From Blepharisma japonicum (Eukaryota > Ciliophora > Heterotrichea > Heterotrichida > Blepharismidae), in NCBI GenBank assembly GCA_949751835.1, contig CATKHK010000031.1, forward strand, positions 372,001 through 436,000: DNA of 64,000 bases, given 5' to 3'. The notes beneath the pieces were generated by a model. That model was not told where the DNA came from and ran no database searches. It worked only from the letters and a program-made list of their open reading frames with translations. Positions 1 to 10,598 of this stretch are shown in pieces. The first letter of the stretch is position 1, and each line of letters begins with the position of its first letter. The translations under genes and the position numbers were made by a program.

Positions 1-482
1 TGAGAATTCCCATGGTACGCAAGCCTAATTGGGGTTCCTTCTCCATAGCTTTCATGAAAAGTCTTCATAGGCTGGTTATTATATGCGTAAATTTCAATAG
101 GCCTATCATATAGCTCTGATATTGCTTCGATTTCTATATCATCTCCCCATGCTCCATTTTGGCTTTGGTAGGAAACATATTCATCAAATCCTGCATTTCC
201 ACCTTCAATAAATTGTGAAAAATATTCTCTTTCAATGCTTATATAATTAAGCGCAGCTTGTCTTACTACTCCATGATACTGTGTTTTTCCATACAGTTGA
301 TGTGACACTGATCTAAACAAACAATTCCCATCCGCTTCAACTGGGACTATTAAAAAGTCTCTTTCCATCAAAATTCTCATAAAATTGCCTTCTCGTCCCT
401 CATTAAAATCCTGGCTAACGATATTTGTCTGGATTTCTTTAGGCTTACTGGGGTTAGATTTTCCTATGTACTTTTGCACCAT
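1..482 (-). CDS. OTU-family cysteine protease (deubiquitinase), 3' part beyond window
   Basis: Reading leftward from the ATG at 482, the open frame gives about 160 residues and runs off the window edge without introns or stops. The sequence shows the OTU catalytic start D51-G-N-C54 followed by LFRSVSHQLYG, then VRQAALNYI, the G-WGDDIEIEAISELY segment, and PIRLAYHGNS, with the expected catalytic His in the very codon cut by the window edge. This order matches the OTUD5/OTUD3-like OTU fold, which cleaves isopeptide bonds in ubiquitin chains. The N-terminal 35 residues are polar and have no signal peptide, so the protein is probably cytosolic or nuclear. Which OTU subfamily it belongs to, and what follows the domain, cannot be told from this piece. 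Confidence 0.85.
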   Translation of the reverse strand, partial: MVQKYIGKSNPSKPKEIQTNIVSQDFNEGREGNFMRILMERDFLIVPVEADGNCLFRSVSHQLYGKTQYHGVVRQAALNYISIEREYFSQFIEGGNAGFDEYVSYQSQNGAWGDDIEIEAISELYDRPIEIYAYNNQPMKTFHESYGEGTPIRLAYHGNS

Positions 483-994
483 ATTGTATCAGAATTATAA
501 ACTATACTTATTTATAGATACAGACTGTTTTTTAGTGCAAATATTAATACGTTTTGACATATTCCATATAAATATTGGTCAATTGCTTTCTAGTAATATT
601 TATTCGTAAATCTATATATAGAGTAGAGATGTACTCAAGAAATAAGATTAATTTTCTAATTAAGAATATACAAGGTATTTTTAATACGATAATTAGAAGA
701 GCAGGCAATGCTTGCAGACATGTGCAAATACAAAAATTCTTTTAGGCTTAAGAAACATCAATAGAGCAGCAAATTGAAATAAAATCAGATAAAATTTATA
801 AGAAAAATATATTCGAGTTTTGTTGCTAAAAATTTTTTATTAAATCTTATATAAGCAGAAACTATAATTGAAAAAATTAAAATTAACAGATGCAGTTACC
901 AACAAGATTAATAAAAAGCACTTGAAGTATTCTTGCATCATATTGTATCTGAAGGTTTATAAATTAAGGGAATATATAAGAAATTTTACGATAA
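483..994. other. intergenic, AT-rich, no gene seen
   Basis: This is the spacer between the starts of the OTU gene and the end of the PDI-like gene. Both strands are dense in TAA and TAG, and I see no conserved protein fragment, tRNA or clear repeat. Confidence 0.6.
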
Positions 995-1396
995 TTAATT
1001 GTCTCCATGACTAAGCATGTATTTTGTCAATGCTTCTTCAGTGCGGGCGCCTTCATAAGTATCAATCTTTTCTCCATTCTTGAAAAGAATCATTGTAGGG
1101 TACCCTTTGATTTTCCATGCATCAGCGGATTCTCTTTCTACAGTCGCGTCAATTTCGGCCATTACGAGGGAAGGGTCGATTCCATAGAGGATTTCTCCTG
1201 CCTTTTTATATATAGGAGCGAGATGACGGCAATGGCCGCACCATGGAGCGTAGAATTTGATAAGAATTATTGGGTAATCTTTTATTGCTTTATCTATAGT
1301 AGCGTCAGTCAATGAAAGGATGCGGTTTTCTTCTTCCGCTACTGCAATGCAGAAAAAGCTGAGTAGAAATAAAGCTTTTAGAGTAGCTGAGACCAT
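995..1396 (-). CDS. small secreted/ER protein disulfide isomerase, single thioredoxin domain
   Basis: An uninterrupted 133-residue protein ends in TAA. It begins with a typical signal peptide (VSATLKALFLLSFFCIAVA), then one thioredoxin fold: FYAPWCGHC with the CxxC redox pair CGHC of PDI-type enzymes, the DAT segment, and the cis-proline in KGYPTMILFKNG. The protein stops shortly after the last helix (KYMLSHGDN). Family knowledge says CGHC domains form and reshuffle disulfides in the ER. There is no KDEL-type retention tail; it ends HGDN, so retention is uncertain. Full PDIs have two to four such domains, so this is a minimal form. Disulfide catalysis would suit a genome with many Cys-rich secreted proteins, such as the array starting at 4.3 kb, but a functional link is only an inference. 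Confidence 0.9.
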   Translation of the reverse strand: MVSATLKALFLLSFFCIAVAEEENRILSLTDATIDKAIKDYPIILIKFYAPWCGHCRHLAPIYKKAGEILYGIDPSLVMAEIDATVERESADAWKIKGYPTMILFKNGEKIDTYEGARTEEALTKYMLSHGDN

Positions 1397-2016
1397 TTAT
1401 AATTTTAAATAAAAATTCTTGCTAAAATAAATTGTATTATATGTGCCAGAATTTATAGAGTGTAATTGTCACTGAAATTGATTATTTAACTTAAGAAAAT
1501 TAAAAAATTAATAATTGAAGAAGTTTTAATAATTATAAAGAATAATAAATCTAAAATCACTTATAAGTAGTTTTGGAATATTTAATTTCGTGATAAAACT
1601 AAATTAATTAATTAAGCTATTTATTTAAATAATTTTCAAAATGTCCTAAATCCATATTGAAATTATTGATTTTCCAACCATTTTCAGATTTTATAATAAT
1701 AAATGCCTGGACAATAAATTTTTATCTCTCTATAAAAACACTTCGATATTGAAGGATTTTCTTAGTACGGCCTTGATAGAAATAAGAAAATCAATGATTC
1801 CACGATCCTGATGGCACATTAAATAAAAATCATCAATATTGATAAACCAATCCTATGCATATTACATTGAGCACACAGTAGAGTCCCATAAGTTATTGAT
1901 TTTCCTACCGATCCTATGACTTTTTATCCTATTCCCACAAAATTTTATCAAAAATCCAATTTCTTCTCCTCCATGCTGAGAATTAAAATTGGTTTAAGTC
2001 CATCTAATTGACATAA
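1397..2016. other. intergenic spacer between divergent PDI-like and DNase II genes
   Basis: This is the shared upstream region of two divergent genes. I see no coding signal. The 13-bp string TTATTGATTTTCC occurs at about 1663 and again at about 1893, and a close inverted form (GAAAATCAATGATTCC) lies near 1786. These may be chance in AT-rich DNA or short regulatory repeats. Confidence 0.4.
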
Positions 2017-3096
2017 ATGGCGAGGACGCTTTTAATTCTCCTCTCAATGCTCTACGCAGCCCTATCGCTCAATTGCCTTGACAATAGTGGAAATGCAGTC
2101 CCATGGTTGACTTTTATTAAGCCTCCACAAGTGGCATATGCCCCTCCTTTACCAGGAAAGTCTTATTCTTTTTTAACGCCAAATCATATGATGGCAGAAA
2201 TCGAATCCCAGCCTCTCAATGTCTCTTCTCCTATTACTTATACACTTAATCAGTTCAATACTGATAGCTCTATTTCGGTTTTGTTTTACAAGTAATTCTT
2301 ATATAGTGACGGAGTTCCTCCAAACAGCACCAACTACAACTCTTATGTAGGACACACCAAAGGGATTTTAGCTTACACTTCAACTCAGGCCATTTACATA
2401 ATCCACTCTTTTCCAAACTTCCCATACTACAACAGCACAACTGGAAAGGTAATGCTAGACATATTCCAGTCTGAAACCTACTATGGTCAAAATCTCATGT
2501 GCCTCCAAATATCCCCTCAAACGCTTTTTAACCTAGCAGGCCTAATGACTATAAATAAACCTCAAGTCTACTACAGCAGAATCATAACTCCTAACAGCAA
2601 CATTACCCTATTAGTCCAAAACCAAACAGTCCTGCAAGCCACTACTGTATCATATAGTTTTTCGTAAATTTTATATAGAGTTGACAGCAATACCTTCACT
2701 TATTTAGCAAGATCAGCATCGGCTAATTTAGATTTCTGGGAAGATGTGGTATCTAAATACTACAAAGATAGCTTTTATATTCAATCTTGGGGAAGACCTT
2801 ATATGCCAGGGTATTGCCCACCTGATGAAAGCTATACAAATCTTAATGTAGATGAGCTTACAATTAAAAAATATTGGTGGTATGGGTATGATGACCATTC
2901 AAAATGGGGAATTTCAGTTAGCCAAAGTGTGCTCTGCTATGCAGATATAAATCGAATGTATAGCCAAGCCAGCAGAGGAGGTGGAGGAGTGTGCACGAAT
3001 TTCCCATCACTTTATGCGGTGCATAAAACAATTGTGGAAGCAACAGACCCTTGCGGACAAACATTTGTGGGAAAGAAGCTTCAAGGAATTAATTAA
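2017..3096 (+). CDS. deoxyribonuclease II (acid DNase), two 15-nt introns
   Basis: The gene is join(2017..2291, 2307..2663, 2679..3096), 349 residues, ending in TAA. The introns are gtaattcttatatag and gtaaattttatatag; removing both keeps one frame. A signal peptide (LLILLSMLYAALS) is followed by the DNase II opening CLDNSGNAVPW and TFIKPP. Both catalytic-half signatures are present: the first active-site HxK in GHTKG, then HSFPNFP and the YGQNLMCLQIS strand, and the second in DDHSKWGIS, followed by CYADINRM.SQ..RGGGGVC. DNase II cuts DNA at acid pH without metal ions in lysosomes, which suits a phagotrophic ciliate digesting prey DNA in food vacuoles. Length is close to that of animal DNase II. 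The assignment is firm; the vacuole location is inferred. Confidence 0.93.
2292..2306 (+). other. 15-nt intron 1 of the DNase II gene
   Basis: gtaattcttatatag interrupts the codon for Asn before DGVPPN. Without removal the frame meets TAA inside the intron itself. The GT...TATAG form recurs in intron 2 and in the dymeclin gene. Confidence 0.9.
2664..2678 (+). other. 15-nt intron 2 of the DNase II gene
   Basis: gtaaattttatatag splits a Ser codon before VDSNTFTYLA. Its removal joins two halves of a conserved DNase II sequence. Confidence 0.9.
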
Positions 3097-4340
3097 CCAA
3101 TTTAAATGAACTGTCTATAGGATTTTTTTGGTCTAACCAAAAGATTATTTTAACTGTTCATAAATTTAGCTTGTACGCATCTTCTTTTCCTACGAAATCC
3201 AGATAATTAATATTTACTTCAGAATAATTTTTTGAATAAATTTCCATAATTTTTCAATTTTTTTTCAAAATTGAATATTTAAATAGTGTATAATTTTTCA
3301 TCTGATATAAATATGAAATAATGCTTCACTAGTGACCCCACTATTTCTTCTATAGGAGATAAGCTTATCTTAATTACATAAGAAAAGATAATACATAAAG
3401 TTTAAAGTATCTTTTGGTTAGACGAAAAAAAAACTTTATAGGCTCTTCATTTGAACTAGCTATAATTAAGATTGGAGATTCTTATAAAATTGTTGTGCTA
3501 ATGGTTTTGATCTCTTTAAACCGCATGAAAAAAAATAAAAATGAGTTATCTTGTGACTCAAAGCCTATACATCACAAAATCTCTAATTTTTTTGTCCTAT
3601 AGTTTGCAAATTTCTTGGCATTTAATAGGTCTAAATGATATTATTTATAAAATTCAGATACATAGGAGGCATCTTTTTGATATGTCCTCGTTATTTTCCT
3701 TTTAACTTTATCTCCGAGTTTAAACATAAGGATCGAATTCTATTAACTTGAAATGATCAAGCCACCTGAAGAATCTGAGTACTCATGGAGGTAATTTATA
3801 GTTCTTTTAATACTTATTATTATAATAGAGACCAAATTATATCAATTTTTTATTTCGCTGCCATGCTTTAAAGGTCTTCATCAAATTAATATTTGCTTCT
3901 TATGAAAACCGCTTTCTAGCAACTTAAAAAATTATCTCCCTTCAAGCTGGAATGTATTTCAATTTAAAGCTAGGCTGTTAGTTTGAAAACTTTCAAGTAA
4001 AAGCACTAATTAAATGCAGAACAAATAATTAGTAAGCAATATTTGGTCCCTAACATAGAAATCAGCCAAAAATTCCCTAAAGTCCATGTAACACTTTTTT
4101 TTTCTAATGAGGGTGATTTAATTTCCAAAATGTCATTTTTTAGTAGCTTTTGTTACTCCCCAAGTAGGGGAGCATGAATAAATAAGCTTAAATGTCAAGC
4201 TGAACCGTCTTTTAATACTAGCCTTATAAAAGAAATCTCATACATGCCCACTTAGCAAGAAAATTACTATAAATCAAGGATTTATTGTAAATATAATAAG
4301 CCTAAGACATTTCACAGAAAATTCATTTAAGATTAATTAT
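3097..4340. other. intergenic region holding a MITE/IES-like element
   Basis: This is a 1.2-kb spacer between the convergent ends of DNase II and array copy A. Apart from the inverted-repeat element listed at 3116-3440 it is plain AT-rich DNA with stops in every frame. Confidence 0.5.
3116..3440. mobile_element. short terminal-inverted-repeat element (MITE or IES-like), about 325 bp
   Basis: The 15-base string GTCTAACCAAAAGAT at about 3131 reappears exactly inverted at about 3409-3423. The similarity extends to some 40-45 bp at each end (TATA, a T-run, the 15-mer, then a diverged AT tract). Both ends abut TATA (3116-3119 and 3437-3440), as expected for a TA or TATA target duplication. The interior has no coding capacity. 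This is the architecture of a non-autonomous DNA transposon or of a TA-bounded internal eliminated sequence. Which one it is, and whether it is kept in the macronucleus, cannot be decided here. Confidence 0.6.
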
Positions 4341-5450
4341 TTATAAATTCGAGCTGAAGAGAATCAGAAGACCTGGGAGTATAAAAAATTCTGCTGAATC
4401 CCATGAATCTACATCTTCATCTGGGTCAAAAATTCCCATATCTTTAGCACAGCCATCAATTTGCCCTGATGAATAAAGTGGCCAGGCGCTCATGATTTTG
4501 GATATTTGATCATAATAATCCTTCCCATCATGATCGATAGAGTTGCAATAGACCAAAGCGCTCAAATCATTTTCTAATTCTACTAAATGTGTTCAATTAC
4601 CTGAGCAATCACTGCTGCCATACTGAAATTTCTCATAGAAATTGCTTGTAAAATCATCAATAGCTGGAATACCTCTGATAGGGCAATAGCCTCTTGTTTC
4701 TGTTGATTCTTTTCCAGCACATTCACACATTTCATCTTCCTTATACTTGCGACCAGCCCTGGTCCACTTATAGCTGCATGTTTGTCCTATTGTACATTTC
4801 CATGGCTCTGAAAGCATTTTTCCTCCACTATAAATGGAGATAGTGTCACACATACCATATCCTTGTGTCTTTGACTTGCAGAAACTCTCATCATTATCAT
4901 CTACTGGATATCCATTTTTTATTGAAAAATACTTAAGACACATTCCAGAATAGCAACCATATCCAGCTCTACATTGATAATCGTATTTGCAATCTTTTCC
5001 TGCTCCTCTTACTGGGGAACATAATCCACGACTACAATAAAATCCAGACTCACACGCTTCATTTGATTTGCAAGCTCCTCCTCAAGCAATTCCTACACAT
5101 TTGTGACTGATGGAATCACATTTATTGCTGGCACAGTCAGCATCTGTGCAGCAATACATATAAGTACCGACATCACCAATATTTGATGTAGGGCAAGTTT
5201 CAGTAGTTTCTACAGGATTATTAGTGCATGTGGCAGTATAATGTTCTTTACTTGACCAGAATTGATCTAACCCTGAGCAATATGACCCATCTGGGCATGG
5301 ATTAAGAGTAACTGCTGACTCTGAAACCGTTACACAGCTGCTACCAACAGACGCATTTGTATAGCTGCAAGAGATTATTTTGCAGCTTGAGGTCTCTATT
5401 GCTATAACTGAAGCTGCAAGAAACAAAATTATAAAAGCAGAATTCATCAT
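4341..5450 (-). CDS. array copy A: secreted Cys-rich protein, candidate GPI-anchored
   Basis: This is a single 369-residue frame with several TGA (Trp) codons, ending in TAA. I chose the MMNSAF start because the resulting leader has the same length as its paralogues'; an ATG 24 nt further upstream is also in frame. Order seen: signal peptide; ETSSC...CVTVSESAVTLNPCPDGSYCSGLDQF; TYMYCCTDADCASNKC; a C-x-x-x-x-x-C block ending YGC; KYFSI; EPWKCTIGQTCSYKW; RGYCPIR; FYEKFQYGSSDCSGNW; LVYCNSIDHDGKDYYD; WPLYSSGQIDGCAKDMGIFDP; and a short hydrophobic tail (LPGLLILFSSNL) with nothing after it, as in GPI signals. I recognise no named family. The many paired cysteines suggest a disulfide-rich cell-surface protein. 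It lies at the 3' end of the array. Confidence 0.85.
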
Positions 5451-6419
5451 TTTATTATAACTTATCATAATCATTCTTAAATATGCGAATAAACAGTTAT
5501 AAGAGATTTTAATAACATTAAAGAGCTAATTTGAGTCTAAATAAGCTTAATTCTTTAAGAAATTGAAAACTGATTTGTATGGGGTTTATAGGTTTGCTAA
5601 CAGAGAAAATAGAAATTTTATAAGTTTTCTGGTATGAAATCGTCTGGAATGATAACTTAAGCATCGTAAGGATCTCTAGATGACAATCTCTATAATACCC
5701 TGCCGTTTTTCTTTCTCGATTTAAATTCCAATTTTTAGGCTACTTTTGTCATTTTTTATGGAAATCTTGATGAATTTTTAAAACTAAGGTAATTCAGCTA
5801 AAATTATTCATTATGTAATAAACGGTGAATTTAATGCTTAAATAAAGATCGATAACAGGTTGGAAGACAAACTTAAGAACAAACCGAAGGAAAATCAAAA
5901 GGACATAATGGGGAACGATCTAAACACGCAACTAAAGGACAAATGTAAGGAAAAGACGGATGATAAGCAAAGGAGAAATGAAAATAGAAGCTGAAGAAGA
6001 AATCGAGTGAAAAATATAGAGGAATTGAAAGAGAAGATGAAGAGAAGAATCGACAGGAATGAAATTCAAAAGCTGTTTGTGAAAGCATAGTTAAATTAAA
6101 TTATGATGATAATAATTCGGTCAACACGAGTTTTAGCGAAACGCTCATTTCCAACCCAAATGCCATGTCTAGATATCATAAATCATCCAACACTGTGGGG
6201 ATATGATCGCACATCACCAGCAATCTTATATTTGTTAGGCTTACTTAATACTTTCTTTATTTAGACTTCAGAAAGTATATAAAAAACCAGTTATCAATAG
6301 CATAAATACTCTATCAAAGATAGCTATTGTAAAAAAATCAGTTAAAAATCGATTAATAGCAGAATAATAATTTCAGCTTTATATTTTTACCTTATGAAGC
6401 ATTTTTAGAATTAAGCTTT
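5451..6419. other. upstream region of array copy A with a purine-rich tract
   Basis: The part next to copy A (about 5560-5800) resembles the DNA upstream of copies B and E, for example TTTATGGAAATCTTGATGAATTTTTAAAA versus its counterpart near 15240, so it belongs to the duplicated unit. The 5842-6090 part is a purine-rich open frame, listed separately. The rest is AT-rich without signal. Confidence 0.45.
5908..6090 (+). CDS. possible small, highly charged peptide; doubtful
   Basis: The 60-codon frame from ATG to TAG reads MGNDLNTQLKDKCKEKTDDK and continues with Arg/Lys/Glu-rich helix-like sequence (NIEELKEKMKRRIDRNEIQ). The frame is already open from 5842 with similar sequence (RLEDKLKNKPKENQKD), without an ATG. 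The strand is strongly purine-biased, so long openness may simply follow from composition. There is no signal peptide, domain or homologue I can name. It could be a small gene, the end of a decayed coiled-coil gene, or non-coding purine-rich DNA. Confidence 0.25.
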
Positions 6420-7523
6420 TTAGTTAAAGATAATAAGAAGAGATGAGAGAACAATAAACTCTGCTGAATCCCATGAGTCTATATCTTCACTTGGATCAAA
6501 GATTTCCATATCATAAGCACAACCATCTATTTGCCCTGAAGAATAAAGCGACCAGGAATATTTGATCATGACCATTGCGTTCATATAGTCGACACTATCC
6601 TGGTCTAAAGAATTGCAATATACCAAATAGCTCAAATAACCCAAGTTCGTTAGATGAGCCATGCTGCCTGAGCAATCACTACTATCATATTGGAACTTCT
6701 CATAAAAATCGTCACTATACCCAGTTATAGCAGGAAGCTCTCTAATTGGGCAATATCCTGTACTTGAGCCTTTTCCGTCACATTCACATAGCGCTGAATC
6801 AATATCCGTATAAGAAGTCCCAGCAATAGTCCATGAGTAAGTGCAAGTTTGCCCTATTGTGCAAGGCCAGGGCTCTGAAATTTTATTACCGTTGACATAA
6901 ATAGAAACACTGTCACACTTGCCATTTTTTGATATCCCTGACTTGCAGAATTCATCATCAAAAGTTGCCTTGCCATCGTCTAAAGAAAAATATTGCAAGC
7001 AAATGTAGGAACCATAACATCCGTACCCAGGATCACATTCATAGTCGTTGCTACAGCTTTTTCCTTCTGACTTAGTTGGAACGCAGGTACCTGAAGACCC
7101 ACCGCTGCAATATAAGTCAGCTTCACAGGCGCTGCTTGATGAGCAAGCTCCATCTTCTGCGATTCCTACGCATTCGTGATTGTCAATGTCACAGCTATTA
7201 CTAATACAGTCGTCATTTCGGCAGCAGTATAGATAGGTCCCTAACTGATTGCTATGAGATGATGGGCAAGGATCTGAGGTTGTGCCAGAATCGGTAGTGC
7301 AATAAGCATTTTCGTGGGAGCTAGTTTCGTGGAATTGGCCTATCCCGTTACATGATGATCCATCCTGGCATGGGTTAAGAGTAACTGTGGACCCTGAAAC
7401 CGTCACACATTTGCTTCCAGAAGTAGCCTCAGTCGAGCCGCAGATGATTGTGGAACAACTTGATGTCTCCATAGCTAGAGTGTAAGTAGCTAAAAGCAAG
7501 AAAGCTAAGCAAAATTTCCACAT
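6420..7523 (-). CDS. array copy B: secreted Cys-rich protein, candidate GPI-anchored
   Basis: This complete 367-residue protein has no intron and ends in TAA; it is the cleanest copy of the family. It has the signal peptide MWKFCLAFLLLATYTLAMETSS, then the N-terminal Cys block with CVTVSGSTVTLNPC, the YLYCCRNDDC knot and the two CSSSSACEADLYC / CSNDYECDPGYGC modules. The conserved central strip EPWPCTIGQTCTYSW follows, then CECDGKGSSTGYCPI, FYEKFQYDSSDCSGS, YCNSLDQDSVDYM, WSLYSSGQIDGCAYDMEIFDP, and the terminal hydrophobic stretch SAEFIVLSSLLIIFN. A short hydrophobic tail without basic residues fits a GPI-addition signal. A TATAATAAAT motif sits directly against the ATG. Function is unknown; a surface coat or recognition role is inferred only. 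Confidence 0.9.
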   Translation of the reverse strand: MWKFCLAFLLLATYTLAMETSSCSTIICGSTEATSGSKCVTVSGSTVTLNPCQDGSSCNGIGQFHETSSHENAYCTTDSGTTSDPCPSSHSNQLGTYLYCCRNDDCISNSCDIDNHECVGIAEDGACSSSSACEADLYCSGGSSGTCVPTKSEGKSCSNDYECDPGYGCYGSYICLQYFSLDDGKATFDDEFCKSGISKNGKCDSVSIYVNGNKISEPWPCTIGQTCTYSWTIAGTSYTDIDSALCECDGKGSSTGYCPIRELPAITGYSDDFYEKFQYDSSDCSGSMAHLTNLGYLSYLVYCNSLDQDSVDYMNAMVMIKYSWSLYSSGQIDGCAYDMEIFDPSEDIDSWDSAEFIVLSSLLIIFN

Positions 7524-9409
7524 ATTTATTATAGAGTTTGGCAGCCATTCCTAAATATATGAACAGCTATCCATTTAGAATTATGATAACCATTAAAAGT
7601 GCTAGACAGCATAATCAGCTTAAGACCTGAAGAGTTTTTAAAAAACCTATTTTGGTAGAGTTTTATGAGAAACTTTATATCTGTGAAAATATAATTTTTA
7701 TTGACTGACTGATGTGAACAGGTTTGGGACTATGAATTGTTGTATTTTAAGAGTAGCTATTGGCGTTATCTTAGAATTAGCTTCAGCTATTAAATTTTGG
7801 CTTGACCTCAAAGCGCCGGATTTCCTCTGGCATATTTATGAAACTGGCATGTTGAATTTTCAAAAGTCAAAGCAATTCAACTGAAGCTATTCGAAAATGA
7901 AAAAGCCACATATCTGAAGAATTAAATAAAGAATAAAGGCCAACAGTCTAATATTTGCACAAATAAAAATAGTTTCAAAAATAATTTATTATTTAAAATT
8001 AATTCTTTAAACAGTGTTCTTTGGCCTCATGGACAATAGATAAAATCGAAAAAGTAATGTAAAAGGTTTTTAGGGATAGTTACTATTGAAATCTGACTTA
8101 ATAAAAATTATTATTATCCTATCGAAATTTCGAAGAGCCAGCTATATAAATGTGATTTTTAATCAAAACGAGCAACTATATTTCTTCAATCAGAAGATTT
8201 TTACGTATTTATTAATATTACTCAAAAGATAGGATATATCTGGCCATTTTAATTAGTCAACAATAGATAGAGCGACAGTTTCATGATTGCAACTCTATTA
8301 GGTCTAAGTTGAAGATTATTTCTAGGAAAGAAAAATTAAGGCTTAAATCGATATAAAAATTTTTTAAAAACCCAAGAAAATGATTTTTTCTGATAAGAGA
8401 TAAAATAGCCTTTGCAAATATTTTTTGCTAGAATTCAAAATTTTTCTCAGAAGAAAAACTTTAGATAAATTTAGGAAAATCCCAGAAGGACTAAATGCTT
8501 TGAATCTGCACAAATTTTCGATAAAAAGTCAAATTCAGGGTTAATTACTAGATTCTCATTAAATTTTAGCAACGGGTATTTGGTGTTTTTTGTACAAGGA
8601 AAAATCGAAGTAGAAGAAGTTTGAAAGATTAAAAAAATAGAACACCACAGAAAATTAAAATAATTAATTTCGCTTTATATATTTTTAATTTGATATAAAA
8701 TTAAGAAATTATTTAAAATAGTTACACAAATTCTGATTTATTAAGCTGCCTGCATCTATATCTATGACGTTCAACTGAACTGAATTAAGAAAAATCACAA
8801 TATTTCTGTTCTGATTTGCTATTAATTTTGTGCAATTTTATTATTCTAGCCTTATCAAGGCTAAATTTTGAAATGAACCCGAAACTTTTATGATTTTTTT
8901 ATAATTGAGGATGAAAAAAGTAACTGGTACTTTTTCACAGTTAAAGATTAGATGATCTATTTATGATAATAAGAATGTATAAATAATTGTATAAATTTGA
9001 GTTAATTTTTAATTATAAATTACACAAGAAATCTATTTAAATAACTTCATGAAGGACTGATAAAAATTAATAGCTATAAAAAACGTTATTATCTATAGCT
9101 ATTTGCTATTCGATGTATCTTAAGTGCATTTTTGCTAGCATTTATCCATAAATGTCATTATTTGAAATATTGATAATAATGATTTTAATTTTTAACTAAG
9201 CATAATTAGATAGACTCAAGTATATCTTTGCAATAATTAGCAATTTTAGGGTAAATTTTAATAAAATTGTCAATGAATTTAAATCTATAATTCAATAAAT
9301 ACTCCAAGTATTTTATAATATACTCTAATGATTTTGCTTGCAAATAGCCTATTTTCAATTTTAAGTTAAACCTATAATTGACTCATTTTTAACATAGATG
9401 CACTATTTT
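7524..9409. other. intergenic DNA duplicated from or with the region upstream of copy E
   Basis: The segment at about 7660-7860 matches 15080-15260, and the segment at about 8930-9200 matches 15325-15600, in the same order and orientation. In the other locus the two matching segments are almost adjacent, so roughly 1 kb (about 7.87-8.92 kb) is extra here. I find no gene on either strand; stops are frequent in all frames. Confidence 0.55.
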
Positions 9410-10598
9410 CTAAATTAAGCTGTTAAATAAAAAAATAAAGAGAGCTGAAAAAGCGAGGAGCCCAGAACCATTACTTGCTCCTTCAGTTGTATTCCCCCCA
9501 TTATTTCCTCCAGTATTTTCTCCAGTATTTTCTCCAGTATTTCCTCCAGTATTTCCTCCAGTATTTCCTTGATATCCTTCATAAGTATGGTTTGAATCGT
9601 ATATCCACATTTTATTTGAGCAACTTTCAATCTGCCTTGATGAATAAAGTGACCAAGCATCCAAATATTGGCGGTTTCTAGCAAAATATAGATACGTATC
9701 ATCATCCCAAGAGTAACAATAATTTAGATTAACATAGTCCTCTCTAAATCTGTTAGATGTGTAGAGTTGTTAGAGCATATACTGGAAGAGTATTGAAACT
9801 GCTCGTAGAATTTGTCGTTAAAGCCGGTTATACCTGGCGCATCTCTAAGAGGGCAATATCCACTCTCTTTGCCTGTGCCATCACATTCACACTTATGGCG
9901 CATATATGTAGTTTTTGCCAAATCCCACTTGAAGTAACAGGTTTCTCCTATATTGCATTTTCATGGTTCAGAGCGTTTTTTGTCATTTATATAGACTGAA
10001 ACACTGTCACAACGGTCATTAGCCATTGAGTTCGACTTACAAAACTCTTTCCCTGTTGTAGCATTTCCTAGGTCTAATGACCAGAACTTCGTGCACTTTT
10101 CGTATAAGCAGCCAAGCCCTATGCCACATTGATAAGTTGCGTTACATGGTTTTCCTTCTGATATTACTGGAACGCATTGCCCACTATTGCCTTCACTGCA
10201 GTATAAGCCTTGATCGCACACTTGGCTTGTATTGCATTCTTTTTATTTAGATAGACCAGCACACCTTCTATTAGTACCACATTCATTGCTGATACAGTCG
10301 TTATCTCGCAGCAAACCTCACCAGTCCCGACTTTGCGGTCTTTTGGACAATTAAGAGGAGTAGTAATGTTATACATGTAGCATTTGATGGAGTAATGGTC
10401 TTCATTAGATTTAAACTGCTCTGGATTGCAAATATGTGGATTTAGACACTCACTAAGGGTGATTTTTGATTCTGAAACTTCAATACAATAATCTGTATAT
10501 GTAGAATTCCCACTGCAGACTATCTCTTTGCAGTTCGAAGACTCCATTGATAGGGAAGAAATCGCTAGCTGAAGAAGAATGAGGAGTGACTGCTTCAT
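9410..10598 (-). pseudogene. array copy C: Cys-rich family member, frame-broken
   Basis: The order of blocks is that of the family: signal peptide MKQSLLILLQLAISSLS, the N-terminal Cys block, the LYCSEGNSGQC module, the EP-W-KC strip, YCPLRDAPGITGFNDKFYEQFQY, and WSLYSSRQIESC. Three lesions are visible. The frame shifts by one base just after the VCC pair at about 10308. In the new frame a TAA sits where paralogues have the residue before the next Cys module (about 10240). Another shift falls near 9745, just after STHLTDL. Before the tail, copy C uniquely carries a run of four-residue NTGG/NTGE repeats from a 12-bp minisatellite. The end is TAG. Sequencing error in a repeated array is possible, but three lesions make a pseudogene more likely. 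Confidence 0.75.
9485..9575 (+). repeat. 12-bp minisatellite inside copy C
   Basis: About six tandem copies of a TCCTCCAGTATT-like unit lie here. Read on the minus strand they encode NTGG/NTGE repeats placed between the conserved ectodomain and the hydrophobic tail. Being 12 bp, changes in copy number keep the frame. No other copy in the array has it. Confidence 0.85.

Noticed and set aside
1661-1910. TTATTGATTTTCC repeats as a defined regulatory array
   Set aside because: Only two direct copies and one loose inverted copy in AT-rich DNA; noted but not claimed.
7524-9409. A hidden gene in the long spacer upstream of copy B
   Set aside because: Both strands are closed by TAA/TAG at short intervals and no conserved block was found.
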